A stretch of DNA of 37,881 nucleotides from Pseudomonadota bacterium (GCA_021847345.1 JAJZTW010000037.1:1-37881), one strand, 5' to 3'. Numbered from the stretch's first letter, positions 1 through 8,777 are shown. A program made the numbers and translations. The notes: a model not told the origin generated them from the sequence alone.

Positions 1-940
1 TTCCGATCTGGATGGCTGCGCCCAGTTCCTCGGCGACGAACTTGGACACGTAGCCTTCGGCGCCGACGTTGCGCGCGTGGTCCTCGTTGGCCTGGCCGGT
101 GAGCGAAGAGTGGATCACCACGGGGACATGGCGCAGGCGCTCGTCCTGCTTGATCTGGCGAGTCAGCGTGAAGCCGTCCATCTCGGGCATTTCGAGGTCG
201 CTGAGCACCACGGCCACCTTGTCGGTGATCGGCTTGCCTTCGACCTGCGCGTCGTGGGCGAGCGCGCGCAGGCGCTCGAGCGCCTCCTTGCCGGTCTTGG
301 TCATGATGTAGGGCGCCTGCAGCGCCTGCAGGACCTTCTCGATCTGGCTGCGCGCGACGAAGGAGTCGTCGGCCGCCAGCACGACCGCGCCCGGCGGCAG
401 GTTCAGGCGCGCGCCCACGCGCGCGGCATCGACCTCGGAAACCCGCGACGGCAGCACGTCGCGCAGCACCTTCTCGACGTCGAGCACCAGCGCGAGACGG
501 CTCTTCTCGTTCTCGGCGTCGAGGCGTGCGATGCTGGTGACCATGCCCCCCACGGCATTCGCCTCGGCCGACAGCACGCGGCTCCACTCCAGGCGCGTGA
601 TCTCCTCGACCTCCTCGACGGCGAAGCCCTGCACCGAGCGCTCGTATTCGGTGACGATCAGGATGCTCAGCCCCTTGGGCTTGCAGCCGACCACGGCCGG
701 CAGGTCGATCACCGGCACGATCTGGCCGCGGATGTTGGCCACGCCGAGCACATGCTGCGGCGCGCCGGGCATCGCGGTGACCGTCGGCATGACCAGGGCC
801 TCGCGCACCTTGAACACGTTGATGCCGAAGATCTCGCGGCGCCCGCCGGGGTCCTCGCCGAGGCGGAACAGCAGCAGCTCGAACTTGTTGGTTCCGGCCA
901 GGCGGGAGCGTTCATCGACTTCCTGCAGGACGCTGGTCAT
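1..940 (-). CDS. cheV: CheV: CheW-receiver chemotaxis coupling protein (3' end cut by window edge)
   Basis: Scaffold that couples receptors to CheA through an N-terminal CheW domain and carries a phosphorylatable C-terminal receiver domain. Translating from the ATG at 940 gives about 313 residues before the window ends. The CheW part contains NIRGQIVPVIDL, typical of CheW domains. The receiver part contains SDLEMPEMDGF with the acceptor aspartate near residue 248, and SKF near the end supplies the conserved lysine. Family members are usually 300-330 residues, so only a few codons should be missing. It is the last visible gene of the chemotaxis operon and starts 75 bp after the soluble receptor stops. 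A GGAG lies 9 nt before the ATG. CheV proteins are thought to tune adaptation, which fits the absence of visible cheR and cheB here. Confidence 0.93.
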   Translation of the reverse strand, partial: MTSVLQEVDERSRLAGTNKFELLLFRLGEDPGGRREIFGINVFKVREALVMPTVTAMPGAPQHVLGVANIRGQIVPVIDLPAVVGCKPKGLSILIVTEYERSVQGFAVEEVEEITRLEWSRVLSAEANAVGGMVTSIARLDAENEKSRLALVLDVEKVLRDVLPSRVSEVDAARVGARLNLPPGAVVLAADDSFVARSQIEKVLQALQAPYIMTKTGKEALERLRALAHDAQVEGKPITDKVAVVLSDLEMPEMDGFTLTRQIKQDERLRHVPVVIHSSLTGQANEDHARNVGAEGYVSKFVAEELGAAIQIG

Positions 941-1015
941 GGTGGGGTTCTCCGAGGGGCGAGGGCGGCGGTGGGCGCGAGGCGCGCTCTCGCGGTGAAT
1001 GGGTAGGGATGGGCT

Positions 1016-2131
1016 TCAGGAGGCGCGCGGCGATGCGCCGGACTGCAGCTGCCGGCGCAGCTCCTGCAGGGCGTCGGCCAGGCGCTGCGCGTCGGTGTTC
1101 ACGCCGGCCAGGGCGTCGCCCGCGGCGAGCCCGGCGTCGCGCTGCTGCCCGGTCTGCTCGCTGAGCGAACGCATCGCAGCATCCTGCGACTGTACCGTGT
1201 CGAGCGTGGATTTCATCGCTCGTCGCGCCTCGCCCAGCGCGCCCTGCGTGCTGCCCAGCAGCGCGCCCAGGCGCTCGACCTGCTGCACCGCCGCCTGCAT
1301 GTCGCGGCCGAGCCCGCCCGAGTCCTGGCGGATGGCCAGCGTGAGGTCCTCGATGCGGTCGGTGATCGACGCGGTCTTGCGCGCCAGGTTGCGCACCTCG
1401 TCGGCGACCACGGCGAAGCCGCGCCCGGCCTCGCCGGCGCGCGCCGCCTCGATGGCGGCGTTGAGCGCAAGCAGGTTGGTCTGGCTGGCGACTTCCTGGA
1501 TGCTGGCGGTGAGCTGCTCGACGGTGTTGACCGATTCGACGAACGAGGCCAGCTTGCCCTGCGTGGAGGCGATGAATCCGTTGACTTCGCGAACCTCGCG
1601 CTCGACTCCCTGCAGCGAATCGCTGCCCCGGGTCACCGCCTGCGCGCCGTCGGCGGCCCGCGCCTGCGCCTGCTGCAGCCCGTCGCTGGCCTGGCGTGCC
1701 GCGTCCGCGGTCTGCGCCAGTTGCTGCGCGTGCTGCTGCACGCTGCCGGCGAGGGATTGGAGTCCCTGGCGCAACGCGCCGAGCCCGTCATTGGCGGCTG
1801 CAAGCAGCGCATCGTGCCGGCGCGCGCCCGCGGCGTCGGCGCGCAGCGCCGAGACCGCCTGTTCGAAGCGCCGCGCCCAGCCGGCGCCGTCGACCAGGCT
1901 GAGTTCGCGCAGCGCGTCGTCGCGCCCGCCCTGCAGCATCGCGAGTACCGCGCCCAGCACGCTTTCGCGGTCGGATTTGAGGCGCGCCAGCAGCCCGGCC
2001 TGCGCGCCGTTGGCCGCGGGCGCCTGTTCGGACGCGGCGGGCGCCAGCGCGTCGAGTTGCGCACCGGCCTCGTGCGCGGCCTGCGCGACGGAGGGTTCGA
2101 GGGGCTCTTCGCCCGGTGTCATGGCGTTCAT
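1016..2131 (-). CDS. Soluble methyl-accepting chemotaxis protein (cytoplasmic receptor)
   Basis: A 371-residue receptor with no transmembrane segment or signal peptide. Residues 1-45 are a low-complexity Ala/Glu/Pro tail and residues 50-200 are helical. The canonical kinase-control hairpin lies at 217-250 and includes [18 protein letters not shown] and [13 protein letters not shown]. The protein ends in SPRAS, so there is no NWETF-type tether for CheR or CheB. No ligand-binding domain is recognisable, so input must come from a partner. The ATG lies 6 bp after the stop of the ODP-like gene, and a second in-frame ATG at 2122 is an alternative start. Inference: it receives the oxygen or iron signal from the neighbouring ODP-like protein and passes it to CheA, as described for the Treponema denticola ODP system. 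Confidence 0.9.
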   Translation of the reverse strand: MNAMTPGEEPLEPSVAQAAHEAGAQLDALAPAASEQAPAANGAQAGLLARLKSDRESVLGAVLAMLQGGRDDALRELSLVDGAGWARRFEQAVSALRADAAGARRHDALLAAANDGLGALRQGLQSLAGSVQQHAQQLAQTADAARQASDGLQQAQARAADGAQAVTRGSDSLQGVEREVREVNGFIASTQGKLASFVESVNTVEQLTASIQEVASQTNLLALNAAIEAARAGEAGRGFAVVADEVRNLARKTASITDRIEDLTLAIRQDSGGLGRDMQAAVQQVERLGALLGSTQGALGEARRAMKSTLDTVQSQDAAMRSLSEQTGQQRDAGLAAGDALAGVNTDAQRLADALQELRRQLQSGASPRAS

Positions 2132-2137
2132 GGCGAA

Positions 2138-2896
2138 TCAGCGGGAGGGCACGGCCGAGCCCACGTCGAGCTGGGCGAACCAGTCGATGAACCGCTGCAC
2201 GTTCTCGCCGGTGTAGATGGCGCCGTGCTGCGGGCAGAGAAAGTCGATGTCCAGGCGCGACACGCGTTCGCACCAGTCGCGCTTGGCCTCGTTGCTCGGC
2301 ATCCAGCGCTTGTGAAAGTACTCGGCGTGGCGGATGTGCTCGTCGAAGGCCTTCGGCGAGTCGACCTCGCGCCGGCTGACGAAGGCGTCGTGCCCGGCCG
2401 GCAGCAGCGCGGCGCCCACGTCGCCGCTGAACAGCACCTTGGCCTGCGGGTCGTAGAGCTGGAAATTGGCCGACGAATGCAGGTAATGCGCCGGGATCGC
2501 CTGCAGGCGCGCCGAGCCCAGCTCGAGCTCGACGCCCTCGTCGGGAATTCCCTGGATGTTGGCGTCCAGCGCGCCGTAGTGCCGGATGAAACCGACCCAC
2601 AGGCGCGACGTGTGCCAGACGATGTCGTTGTTGCACGCATTCCACAGCGGCAGGCTCGACGCGATGTCGGGGTCCTGGTGGCTGACGAAGGCGCTGTGGA
2701 TGCTCGACGGCGGCAACGCGTCGACCAGTGCGGCGAAGACCTGCGGGAACACCTCGAAGCCGCCCGGGTCGCACAGCATGGTCTTGCCGTCGATCTGGCA
2801 CGCGTACACGTTCGAGTCGATGACCCGTGGCTCCTCCTGGTCGTAGATGATGTACCAGTGGTGCGATCCTTCGGAATAGAACTTGTGGGCTTTCAC
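2138..2896 (-). CDS. ODP-like di-iron metallo-beta-lactamase-fold sensor
   Basis: A 252-residue protein of the flavodiiron-type metallo-beta-lactamase fold without a flavodoxin domain. Metal-ligand motifs in order are SHQDPD (His73, Asp75, Asp77), AHYLH (His137 or His140), SGDVG (Asp159) and CPQHGA (His224). This HxDxD-H-D-H set matches flavodiiron and ODP proteins. In T. denticola such a protein binds iron and oxygen and feeds a chemotaxis receptor. The start is a GTG at 2896 that overlaps the preceding stop as GTGA, indicating translational coupling. The next gene is a soluble receptor 6 bp downstream, and cheA lies two genes upstream, so a sensor role in chemotaxis is likely. A stand-alone oxygen or NO reductase is the alternative, but no flavin or rubredoxin partner is seen. 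Confidence 0.82.
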   Translation of the reverse strand: MKAHKFYSEGSHHWYIIYDQEEPRVIDSNVYACQIDGKTMLCDPGGFEVFPQVFAALVDALPPSSIHSAFVSHQDPDIASSLPLWNACNNDIVWHTSRLWVGFIRHYGALDANIQGIPDEGVELELGSARLQAIPAHYLHSSANFQLYDPQAKVLFSGDVGAALLPAGHDAFVSRREVDSPKAFDEHIRHAEYFHKRWMPSNEAKRDWCERVSRLDIDFLCPQHGAIYTGENVQRFIDWFAQLDVGSAVPSR

Positions 2897-3531
2897 GGCA
2901 GAACCTTCTCGATGTGTTCGACATACTGGCGCAGCAGGTCGCGCACCTGCGCCACCGCGTTGTCCATGTCGGCCGACACCTGCGCGAGTTGCGCGCGGGC
3001 GTCGCCCTTGAGGGCGGCTTCGATGCGCCCGTTGACCACCACGTACTCCAGTTCCGACACCACGCTCTCGAAGCGCGCCAGCGCCTGGCGCAGGCGAGCC
3101 CCGGCATGCTGGCTCTGCTCGGCGCGATGCTCGAGCTCGACGCGGTGGCGCTGCATCGCGGCCGCCAGTGCCGGTGCCTGTCGGCGCACGGCGTCGGGCA
3201 GCGCCGCGAGCTTGTCGATGTGCGAGGTGTCGCGCAGGGTCTGCATGAACCCCAGCATCAGCGGGTGGATGGCCTTCTGCACGTTGGTCGCGGCGTCCTG
3301 CAGTTGCTGCGCGCCTTCGCGGAAGGACTGGGCCACCACGCCGTAGCCCGCGAGTTCCTTGCCGTGGCGCTTGACCAGCACCTGCGCGTTCAGCGCCTTG
3401 CGGTCGATCTCGCGCAGCCTGCGTTGCAGCTGGCCCTGGAAGCTGAAGGTGGCATCGGCCACGCCCAGGAAACTCTGGCGCAGGCGTTCCACCGGGTGGG
3501 CGACGGGCTCGGACACGGTAGTCGTGCTCAT
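2893..3531 (-). CDS. Chemoreceptor-tip-like helical protein (degenerate MCP fragment)
   Basis: A 212-residue soluble, almost wholly helical protein. Residues 42-75 contain KALNAQVLVKRHGKELAGYG followed by VVAQSFREGA. By eye this lines up with the receptor hairpin pattern [21 protein letters not shown], keeping LNA, the central Gly and the VVA strand-edge residues but losing the glutamates and arginines used for kinase and CheW contact. There is no ligand domain, TM segment or methylation helix of normal length. It lies between cheA (18 bp gap) and the ODP-like gene (4-base GTGA overlap), so it is probably translated at a fixed ratio to them. It may be an adaptor between the iron protein and the receptor array. 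Function is unknown; the receptor relationship is my alignment by eye. Confidence 0.75.
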   Translation of the reverse strand: MSTTTVSEPVAHPVERLRQSFLGVADATFSFQGQLQRRLREIDRKALNAQVLVKRHGKELAGYGVVAQSFREGAQQLQDAATNVQKAIHPLMLGFMQTLRDTSHIDKLAALPDAVRRQAPALAAAMQRHRVELEHRAEQSQHAGARLRQALARFESVVSELEYVVVNGRIEAALKGDARAQLAQVSADMDNAVAQVRDLLRQYVEHIEKVLP

Positions 3532-3549
3532 GGGGTTCCTCGAGGCATG

Positions 3550-5499
3550 CTAGGCCGCCTGCGCCGTGCGCATGGCACGGGTCAGCGCGGCGATGTCCAG
3601 GATCAGCACCACGTCGCCGCCGCCGGAAATCGTGGCGCCCTGGTACCAGGAGGTCTGCGACGAGATGTCCAGCGGCTTGACCACCGAATCCTCGGTTCCC
3701 AGCGCCTCCGAGACGACCAGCAGGCCATGCTCGGTGAGAATGCCCTCGCAGGCGTCGTGGCCCAGGCGCAGCCCGACCCCCTGCAACTGCTGGCCGAGGT
3801 CGATGTAGGGCACGATGCGCTCGGGCCCCACCTGGGCCATCAGTCGCCCGGAGATGCTGTGCACGTGCTCGGGGTCGATTTCCATCAGGTTGTCGACCAC
3901 CGACACCGGCAGCGCGTAGGTCTCGCGGCGAAGCTTGAAGTACAGCACCGGCAGCACCGCCAGGGTCAGCGGAAGCTCCAGCGACAGCTCGGTTCCCTGG
4001 TTGGCGCGGGTGGTGATGTCCACGCGCCCGCGCAGGCCCTGCACGGCCGAACGCACCACGTCCATGCCGACGCCGCGGCCGGACATTTCGCTGACCTGCT
4101 CCTTGGTCGAGAACCCGGGCAGGAAGATCAGGTCGAGCATCTCGCGCTCGCTCAGCCGCGCGGCGTCGGATTCGGCGATCAGCCCCTTCGACAGCGCCGA
4201 CTGCATGATGCGGTGCCCGTCCATGCCGCGGCCGTCGTCGCTGACCCGGATCTGCACCTTGTCGCCCAGGTGCACGGCCTGCACGCGCAGCACGCCTTCG
4301 TCGGACTTGCCGGCGGCCTTGCGTTGCTCGGGCGGCTCGAGTCCGTGGTCGAGGGCGTTGCGCACCAGGTGGATCAGCGGGCCGGACAGCGCGTCGATGA
4401 CGGTCTTGTCGATCTCCACGTCCTCGCCGGCGAGTTCCAGGCGGACCTTCTTGCCCAGCGACCGGCTGGCGTCGCGCACCACGCGCGGCAGGCTCTGGAA
4501 CAGGCGCTTGCAAGGCTGCATGCGCAGGCGCATGACGGTGTTCTGCAGGTCGTTGACCGCCAGGTCGGTCTCGCGCGCCAGGCGCGCCAGGGTCTCGTCG
4601 GCCTGGCCCAGCCGTGCCACGGCGGCCGACAGGCGGTTGCGCAGCAGCACCAGTTCGCCCACCTGGTTCATCGCCTGGTCCAGGCGCGCCGAGTCGACGC
4701 GAATGGTCGTGTCGGCCGCATCCGGCGGCGGGGCGCTGTTGCCGGCCGCCGGGGCGCGCGCGGGCGCCGTGCCGGCGCCGCCCGCGCCGGCAGGCGTCGC
4801 CTGCGCCTGCGCGGGCGCGGCGGGCGGCTCGTCGACCAGCAATTCGCCGGGCGGGGTCGACCCTGGCGTCAGGCCGGGCGCCATGCCCTTGCCGTACACG
4901 CTGTCGAGCATGCGCTCGAACTCGGCCTCCAGATCCTCGGTTTCGGACATCGCTGCCTGCGCGGCTTCCTGCGGGGCCTTCTTCTGCACGTACAACCCCG
5001 GCTCGCCGCCTTCGCGCGGGCGCGCTTCCACCCAGGTCCCGTCGGCCGCCGCGGCCACCTCGCCGGGCCCGGCGTGCGATGGCGCGGCTTCGGCATGGTG
5101 CACCTGGCGTGGCGTCGGATGCTGGCCGCTGGCGTAGCTGCGCACCAGCGCGCCCAGATCGGCCGGGCCGGGAGTCGGGTTCTCGCCCTGGGCCATCTCT
5201 CCCAGCATGCGCTCGATCACGTCGGTGGCGCGCAGGATGGCGTCGATCATGCCGCCGTCGGCCAGCAGCTTGCCCGAGCGAAGCTTGTCGAGCAGGTCCT
5301 CCAGGTGGTGGCACCAGTCGACCATGTTCGCCGCTTCGAGGAAGCCGGCGCCGCCCTTGAGGGTGTGGAAGGCCCGGAAGATGGCCCCCAGCACGGCACC
5401 GTCGCCGGGGGCGGCCTCCAGGCGCAGCAGCTGCGCCTGAGCGTCGGCCAGCAATTCGCGGGACTCGGCCAGAAATTCCTGAAGGATGTCGTTGTCCAT
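3550..5499 (-). CDS. cheA: CheA chemotaxis histidine kinase
   Basis: A 649-residue CheA that phosphorylates CheY in response to receptors. The Hpt domain occupies roughly residues 1-110 and has AFHTLKGGAGF with phospho-acceptor His45. A Pro/Ala-rich linker (about 110-270) has no obvious P2 CheY-binding domain. The dimerisation helices begin near TTIRVDSARLDQAMNQVGEL. The ATPase domain shows the N box LVRNALDHGLEPPEQR near 380, DDGRGMD near 421 and SGRGVGMDVV near 475. A CheW-like regulatory domain fills about 516-649. The start at 5499 (MDNDILQEFL) is chosen because it begins exactly at the Hpt domain; the frame stays open upstream but the extra residues have no family match. It lies 61 bp after cheZ. 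Confidence 0.95.
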   Translation of the reverse strand: MDNDILQEFLAESRELLADAQAQLLRLEAAPGDGAVLGAIFRAFHTLKGGAGFLEAANMVDWCHHLEDLLDKLRSGKLLADGGMIDAILRATDVIERMLGEMAQGENPTPGPADLGALVRSYASGQHPTPRQVHHAEAAPSHAGPGEVAAAADGTWVEARPREGGEPGLYVQKKAPQEAAQAAMSETEDLEAEFERMLDSVYGKGMAPGLTPGSTPPGELLVDEPPAAPAQAQATPAGAGGAGTAPARAPAAGNSAPPPDAADTTIRVDSARLDQAMNQVGELVLLRNRLSAAVARLGQADETLARLARETDLAVNDLQNTVMRLRMQPCKRLFQSLPRVVRDASRSLGKKVRLELAGEDVEIDKTVIDALSGPLIHLVRNALDHGLEPPEQRKAAGKSDEGVLRVQAVHLGDKVQIRVSDDGRGMDGHRIMQSALSKGLIAESDAARLSEREMLDLIFLPGFSTKEQVSEMSGRGVGMDVVRSAVQGLRGRVDITTRANQGTELSLELPLTLAVLPVLYFKLRRETYALPVSVVDNLMEIDPEHVHSISGRLMAQVGPERIVPYIDLGQQLQGVGLRLGHDACEGILTEHGLLVVSEALGTEDSVVKPLDISSQTSWYQGATISGGGDVVLILDIAALTRAMRTAQAA

Positions 5500-5560
5500 C
5501 GCGCGTCTAGGCTCGATTGTTCGTTCGCTCTTCGTGGCTCGCGGCTTGCCTGTGAGCCCT

Positions 5561-6064
5561 TCAGATTCCCAATTGGGACAGCAGGTCGTCGACGTTGTCC
5601 TGGTCCAGACGGCCGGCGCCGAAGGTGTCTTCCGGAACTTCGTCGGCCTGGGGCAGCGCGGCGGCAAAACCGGCCTGGTCCAGTTGCGCGAGCGCCTCCT
5701 GGATTCGCGACTCCACCGCCTGCAGCAGCGCGATGGTCTTCTTCAGGCGCTGGCCGGTCAGGTCCTGTCCCTGCTGCGTCGTCAGGATGGTCTGCAGGTG
5801 GCCGTCCAGGCGTTGCAGGCGCTGGTCGATGAAGCCGCCGTTGGTGTCGCGGATGGCCTGCAGCTCGGCCTGCGCGGCTTCCACGGCTTCCAGCGTGCGC
5901 ATGGCCTGCTGCTCGCTCAGGCTCAGCACCTCCTGCAGCGGATGACTCGCTCCGGGCAGGTCGCTGGAGGCGTGCAGGATGCGCTGCACGCCCTGGGTCA
6001 GCAGGGCATCGGCTTCGCGCAGCCGGTGCAGTGCCTGGTCGCTGGCGTCGGGGCTGTCGCTCAT
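5561..6064 (-). CDS. cheZ: CheZ, CheY-phosphate phosphatase
   Basis: A 167-residue CheZ that dephosphorylates CheY-P to terminate the signal. The catalytic motif [10 protein letters not shown] places Asp101 and Gln105 four residues apart, exactly as Asp143 and Gln147 in E. coli CheZ. The C-terminal peptide [15 protein letters not shown] matches the CheY-binding tail of the family. The protein is shorter than the 214-residue E. coli form, mainly at the N-terminus. Its ATG overlaps the cheY stop as ATGA, so kinase output regulator and phosphatase are translationally coupled. Confidence 0.93.
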   Translation of the reverse strand: MSDSPDASDQALHRLREADALLTQGVQRILHASSDLPGASHPLQEVLSLSEQQAMRTLEAVEAAQAELQAIRDTNGGFIDQRLQRLDGHLQTILTTQQGQDLTGQRLKKTIALLQAVESRIQEALAQLDQAGFAAALPQADEVPEDTFGAGRLDQDNVDDLLSQLGI

Positions 6065-6459
6065 GATGCGTGCCCCCCGTGCAGGCGCTGCAGGATGCCG
6101 TCGATCTTGGCCTTGAGCACGTCGGCCGGGAAGGGCTTGACGATGTAGCCGTTGACCCCGGCCTGCGCGGCCGCCAGGATGTTCTCCTTCTTCGCCTCGG
6201 CGGTGACCATCAGCACCGGCAGGCTGCGAATCGTCGGCTCGCTGCTGGCGCGGATTTCGCGCAACAGGTCGATGCCCTGCATGTTGGGCATGTTCCAGTC
6301 CGTGACCACGAATTCGATCCCGCCGGCCTGGATGCGCTTGAGAGCCTGCACGCCATCCTCGGCCTCCTCGATCGTGCCCGTGACATGCCCGGTCTGCATC
6401 AGCAGACCGCGCACGATGCGGCGCATGGTCGGAAAATCGTCGACAACCAGGAATTTCAA
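6061..6459 (-). CDS. cheY: CheY response regulator (TTG start)
   Basis: A 132-residue single-domain response regulator that binds the flagellar switch when phosphorylated. The acid pocket is Asp7 and Asp8, the acceptor is Asp54 in TDWNMPNM, and the switch residues are Thr86, Tyr105 and Lys108, each within three positions of the E. coli numbering. No ATG fits the CheY N-terminus. The TTG at 6459 gives LKFLVVDD at the right place and has GGAG 6 nt upstream (6466-6469), so TTG is the best start. It is the first gene of the chemotaxis operon and is divergent from motA. A weak-start codon on the most abundant Che protein is unusual. Confidence 0.94.
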   Translation of the reverse strand: MKFLVVDDFPTMRRIVRGLLMQTGHVTGTIEEAEDGVQALKRIQAGGIEFVVTDWNMPNMQGIDLLREIRASSEPTIRSLPVLMVTAEAKKENILAAAQAGVNGYIVKPFPADVLKAKIDGILQRLHGGHAS

Positions 6460-6800
6460 GAAAGACTCCGGCAAGGCAGAAGCAAACGGGTTTCTGCCTG
6501 TAAGTACGACACACCCGGCGCGGACTTGAGCAACGAAACCGTCGCCGAACCAGGCCCGCTCGCGCGGCGCGCGCACAGCCTGCGGCGCGCACCGCGCGGA
6601 CCCGACCCGCAATTGTGCGCTGGCGGGGATCCCGGGCAAAATCGTCCCGCGCTCGTGTCGCGAGAATGCCGCAAGGATACGGCGCCTGCGTCGAGCCTCC
6701 CGCAAGGTGCGAGACCGTGGGTGCTCGCAGCCGGTACCATGATCGGGTCGAGCCTCGATCGCAACTCGAGTGCGGAGCCCCACCTGGAAATTCAATCCCC
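6460..6800. other. Divergent regulatory region between cheY and motA
   Basis: 341 bp without a supported gene. The cheY side holds the TTG ribosome-binding site (6466-6469) and a candidate sigma-28 element (6503-6529). The motA side shows no convincing sigma-28 or sigma-54 element by eye. Open frames here are continuations of neighbouring frames with no family resemblance. Confidence 0.7.
6503..6529 (-). promoter_or_regulatory. Candidate sigma-28 (FliA) promoter for the cheY operon
   Basis: On the minus strand TCAAGTCC is followed after 11 nt by GTCGTACT. The -35 half resembles the TAAAGTTT consensus and shares TCAAGT with the flgM element. The -10 half is a weak match to GCCGATAA. It lies about 43 nt before the TTG of cheY. 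Confidence 0.4.
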
Positions 6801-7661
6801 ATGTTCTTGCTGATTGGTTATGTCTTGTCGCTGGCCGCGATCTTCGGCGGCTACGTGGCCGAGGGCGGACACATCGGCGCGCTGGTGCAGCCTTTCGAAC
6901 TGCTGATGATCGGCGGCGGCGCGTTCGGTGCCTTCTTCGCATCGACCTTTCCAAAATCGTTCAAGGCCACGCTCAAGGCACTTCCGATGGCGATGAAGGG
7001 CTCGACCTACTCGAAGGCGGCCTACATGGAATTGCTGTCGCTGCTCAACGAGCTGTTCACGCGCATGCGCCAGAACGGCCTGATGGCCATCGAGGGCGAC
7101 GTGGAGGACCCGCACAACAGCGAGATCTTCAAGAAATATCCGCACATCGCGTCGGACCACCACGTGCTGGAGTTCATCACCGATTACCTGCGCCTGATGA
7201 TCGGGGGCAACCTCGGCGTGATGGAAATGGAAAACCTGATGGACGTGAACATCGAGACCCATCACCGCGAGGCCGAGATCCCGATCCACGCGATGACCCG
7301 TACCGCCGACAGCATGCCGGCCTTCGGCATCGTCGCCGCGGTGATGGGCGTCGTGCACACCATGGCCTCGGTGACCCAGCCGCCGTCGGTGCTGGGCGAA
7401 CTGGTCGGCGCGGCGCTGGTAGGCACCTTCCTCGGGATCTTGATCGGTTACGCGATCCTGGCGCCGATCGCCGCGCGCATGGAGGATCGGGCGCAGGAAG
7501 GCACCAAGATGCTCGAGTGCATCAAGGTCGCGCTGCTGGCGACGATGAACGCCTACCCGCCGCAGGTCGCGGTGGAATTCGCGCGCAAGGTGCTGTTCAC
7601 CAACGAGCGCCCGAGTTTCACCGAGCTGGAAAGCCACCTGCGCGAGGCCAAGGGGAAGTAA
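6801..7661 (+). CDS. motA: MotA flagellar stator subunit
   Basis: A 286-residue inner-membrane protein that forms the ion channel of the stator with MotB. The N-terminus has two hydrophobic segments ([17 protein letters not shown], and [16 protein letters not shown]). A cytoplasmic loop follows with the [13 protein letters not shown] stretch carrying the charged residues that meet FliG. Two further membrane segments lie near [20 protein letters not shown] and [19 protein letters not shown], including the conserved Pro. Length matches the family (about 285-295). It is the first gene of motA-motB-flgM-flgN-csrA-fliW. Confidence 0.97.
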   Translation: MFLLIGYVLSLAAIFGGYVAEGGHIGALVQPFELLMIGGGAFGAFFASTFPKSFKATLKALPMAMKGSTYSKAAYMELLSLLNELFTRMRQNGLMAIEGDVEDPHNSEIFKKYPHIASDHHVLEFITDYLRLMIGGNLGVMEMENLMDVNIETHHREAEIPIHAMTRTADSMPAFGIVAAVMGVVHTMASVTQPPSVLGELVGAALVGTFLGILIGYAILAPIAARMEDRAQEGTKMLECIKVALLATMNAYPPQVAVEFARKVLFTNERPSFTELESHLREAKGK

Positions 7662-7664
7662 GCC

Positions 7665-8714
7665 ATGGCCGAGGGCAAGCCGCAGCCGATTGTCATCAAG
7701 AAGGTCAAGAAGGTCGTCGCCGGTGGCCATGGTGCCGCCTGGAAGATCGCCTATGCCGACTTCGTGACGGCGATGATGGCGTTCTTCCTGCTCATGTGGC
7801 TGCTCGGTTCGTCGACCAAGGCCCAGTTGCAGGGAATCGCCAAGTACTTCCAGCAGCCGCTGAAGGTGGCGCTGGAGGGCGGGCCGGGCGCGGGTTCCGC
7901 GACCTCGGTGCTCAACGGCGGAGGCACCGACCTGACTCGCACCGTCGGCCAGGTGCGCAACGGCGCCACGCCGGGGCAGACGGTCAAGCCCAACGCCACG
8001 ACGACGGTGGTGGTGCGCGCCGAGCAGATCGACCGTGCCAACCTGGAGGCTCTCAAGCGAGCGCTGGACCAGCAGATCCGCGTCAACCCGCAGCTCAGCG
8101 CGTTTCGCAACCAGCTGCTGATCGACATCACGCGAGACGGACTGCGCATCCAGGTGGTCGACAGCGACAAGCGACCGATGTTCGGGCTCGGCGGCGCGAC
8201 CCTGCAAAGCTACGCCCAGACGATTTTCAAGGACATCGCGCCGACGCTCAACAGCCTGCCCAACGACATCAGCATCACCGGCCACACGGACGCGCTGAAC
8301 TACCAGAACCAGGGCAAGGGCTACAGCAACTACAATCTGTCGTCGGACCGCGCCAACGCGGTGCGGCAGGTGCTGGTGCAGTCGGGCCTCGATGAATCGA
8401 AGGTGCTGCGCGTGGTCGGCATGGGCTCGGCCGCGCCGTTCGACGCGAAGAACCCGAATTCGCCGTTGAACCGGCGGGTCAGCATCTTGGTGCTGACCAA
8501 GGACGCGGCGGCGCGCATCCTGAAGGAGCAGGGCGCCGAGCAGACGGCCTCGACGGCGCCGCAGGCGAACGCCAAGCTGTCGTCGGTTCCCGGAGCCGGC
8601 GTGGCGTCGGGAGCCGCGGCGGCGGTGCCGGCAGCCGTGACCCCGCCTGCTTTGCATATCGGCCCGCCCCCCCTGAATCCGGGGGGCGCAGTCCAAACAG
8701 CCCCCAAACCGTGA
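7665..8714 (+). CDS. motB: MotB flagellar stator subunit
   Basis: A 349-residue stator anchor. A basic N-terminus is followed by one TM helix that begins YADFVTAMMAFFLLMWLLG, with the proton-binding aspartate at position 32 as in E. coli MotB. The C-terminal OmpA-like peptidoglycan-binding domain shows ITGHTDALNYQNQ and NLSSDRANAVRQVL. The last 60 residues are an Ala/Pro-rich tail of low complexity. The proton-type TM sequence suggests an H+-driven motor. It begins 3 bp after the motA stop. The DNA for the tail contains a GC-only hairpin at 8665-8688 just before the flgM promoter. Confidence 0.97.
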   Translation: MAEGKPQPIVIKKVKKVVAGGHGAAWKIAYADFVTAMMAFFLLMWLLGSSTKAQLQGIAKYFQQPLKVALEGGPGAGSATSVLNGGGTDLTRTVGQVRNGATPGQTVKPNATTTVVVRAEQIDRANLEALKRALDQQIRVNPQLSAFRNQLLIDITRDGLRIQVVDSDKRPMFGLGGATLQSYAQTIFKDIAPTLNSLPNDISITGHTDALNYQNQGKGYSNYNLSSDRANAVRQVLVQSGLDESKVLRVVGMGSAAPFDAKNPNSPLNRRVSILVLTKDAAARILKEQGAEQTASTAPQANAKLSSVPGAGVASGAAAAVPAAVTPPALHIGPPPLNPGGAVQTAPKP

Positions 8715-8723
8715 AATCCGTCC

Positions 8724-8750
8724 TCAAGTTCCCGCACGACGTGCCGTTCC
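8724..8750 (+). promoter_or_regulatory. Candidate sigma-28 promoter for flgM
   Basis: TCAAGTTC, 11 nt, GCCGTTCC. The -35 matches 6 of 8 consensus bases and the -10 matches 5 of 8, with the correct 11-nt spacer. The -10 shares GCCGTT with the strong fliC element. It lies in the motB-flgM gap, 27 bp before the flgM ATG, so flgM could be induced by sigma-28 independently of motAB. Confidence 0.6.
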
Positions 8751-8777
8751 TGGCATGAGCAGGAGATTTTGGCGACC

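Noticed and set aside
3550..5667. Longer start for CheA
   Set aside because: The extra 56 residues overlap the cheZ coding sequence in another frame and have no Hpt homology; MDNDIL at 5499 matches CheA N-termini.
2914..5832. Very long open frame on the plus strand opposite cheA and its neighbours
   Set aside because: It is His/Arg/Val-rich with no recognisable domain, as expected from antisense of GC-rich genes; the opposite strand encodes clear CheA, receptor and ODP-like proteins.
8665..8688. GC-only hairpin CGCCCCCC/GGGGGGCG near the end of motB
   Set aside because: It encodes the Pro/Gly-rich MotB tail and has no T tract, so it is not called as a terminator, although it might slow read-through into flgM.
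8769..8777. TTG start for flgM
   Set aside because: It is only 3 nt from the AGGAG, too close for normal initiation; the ATG at 8778 is preferred.
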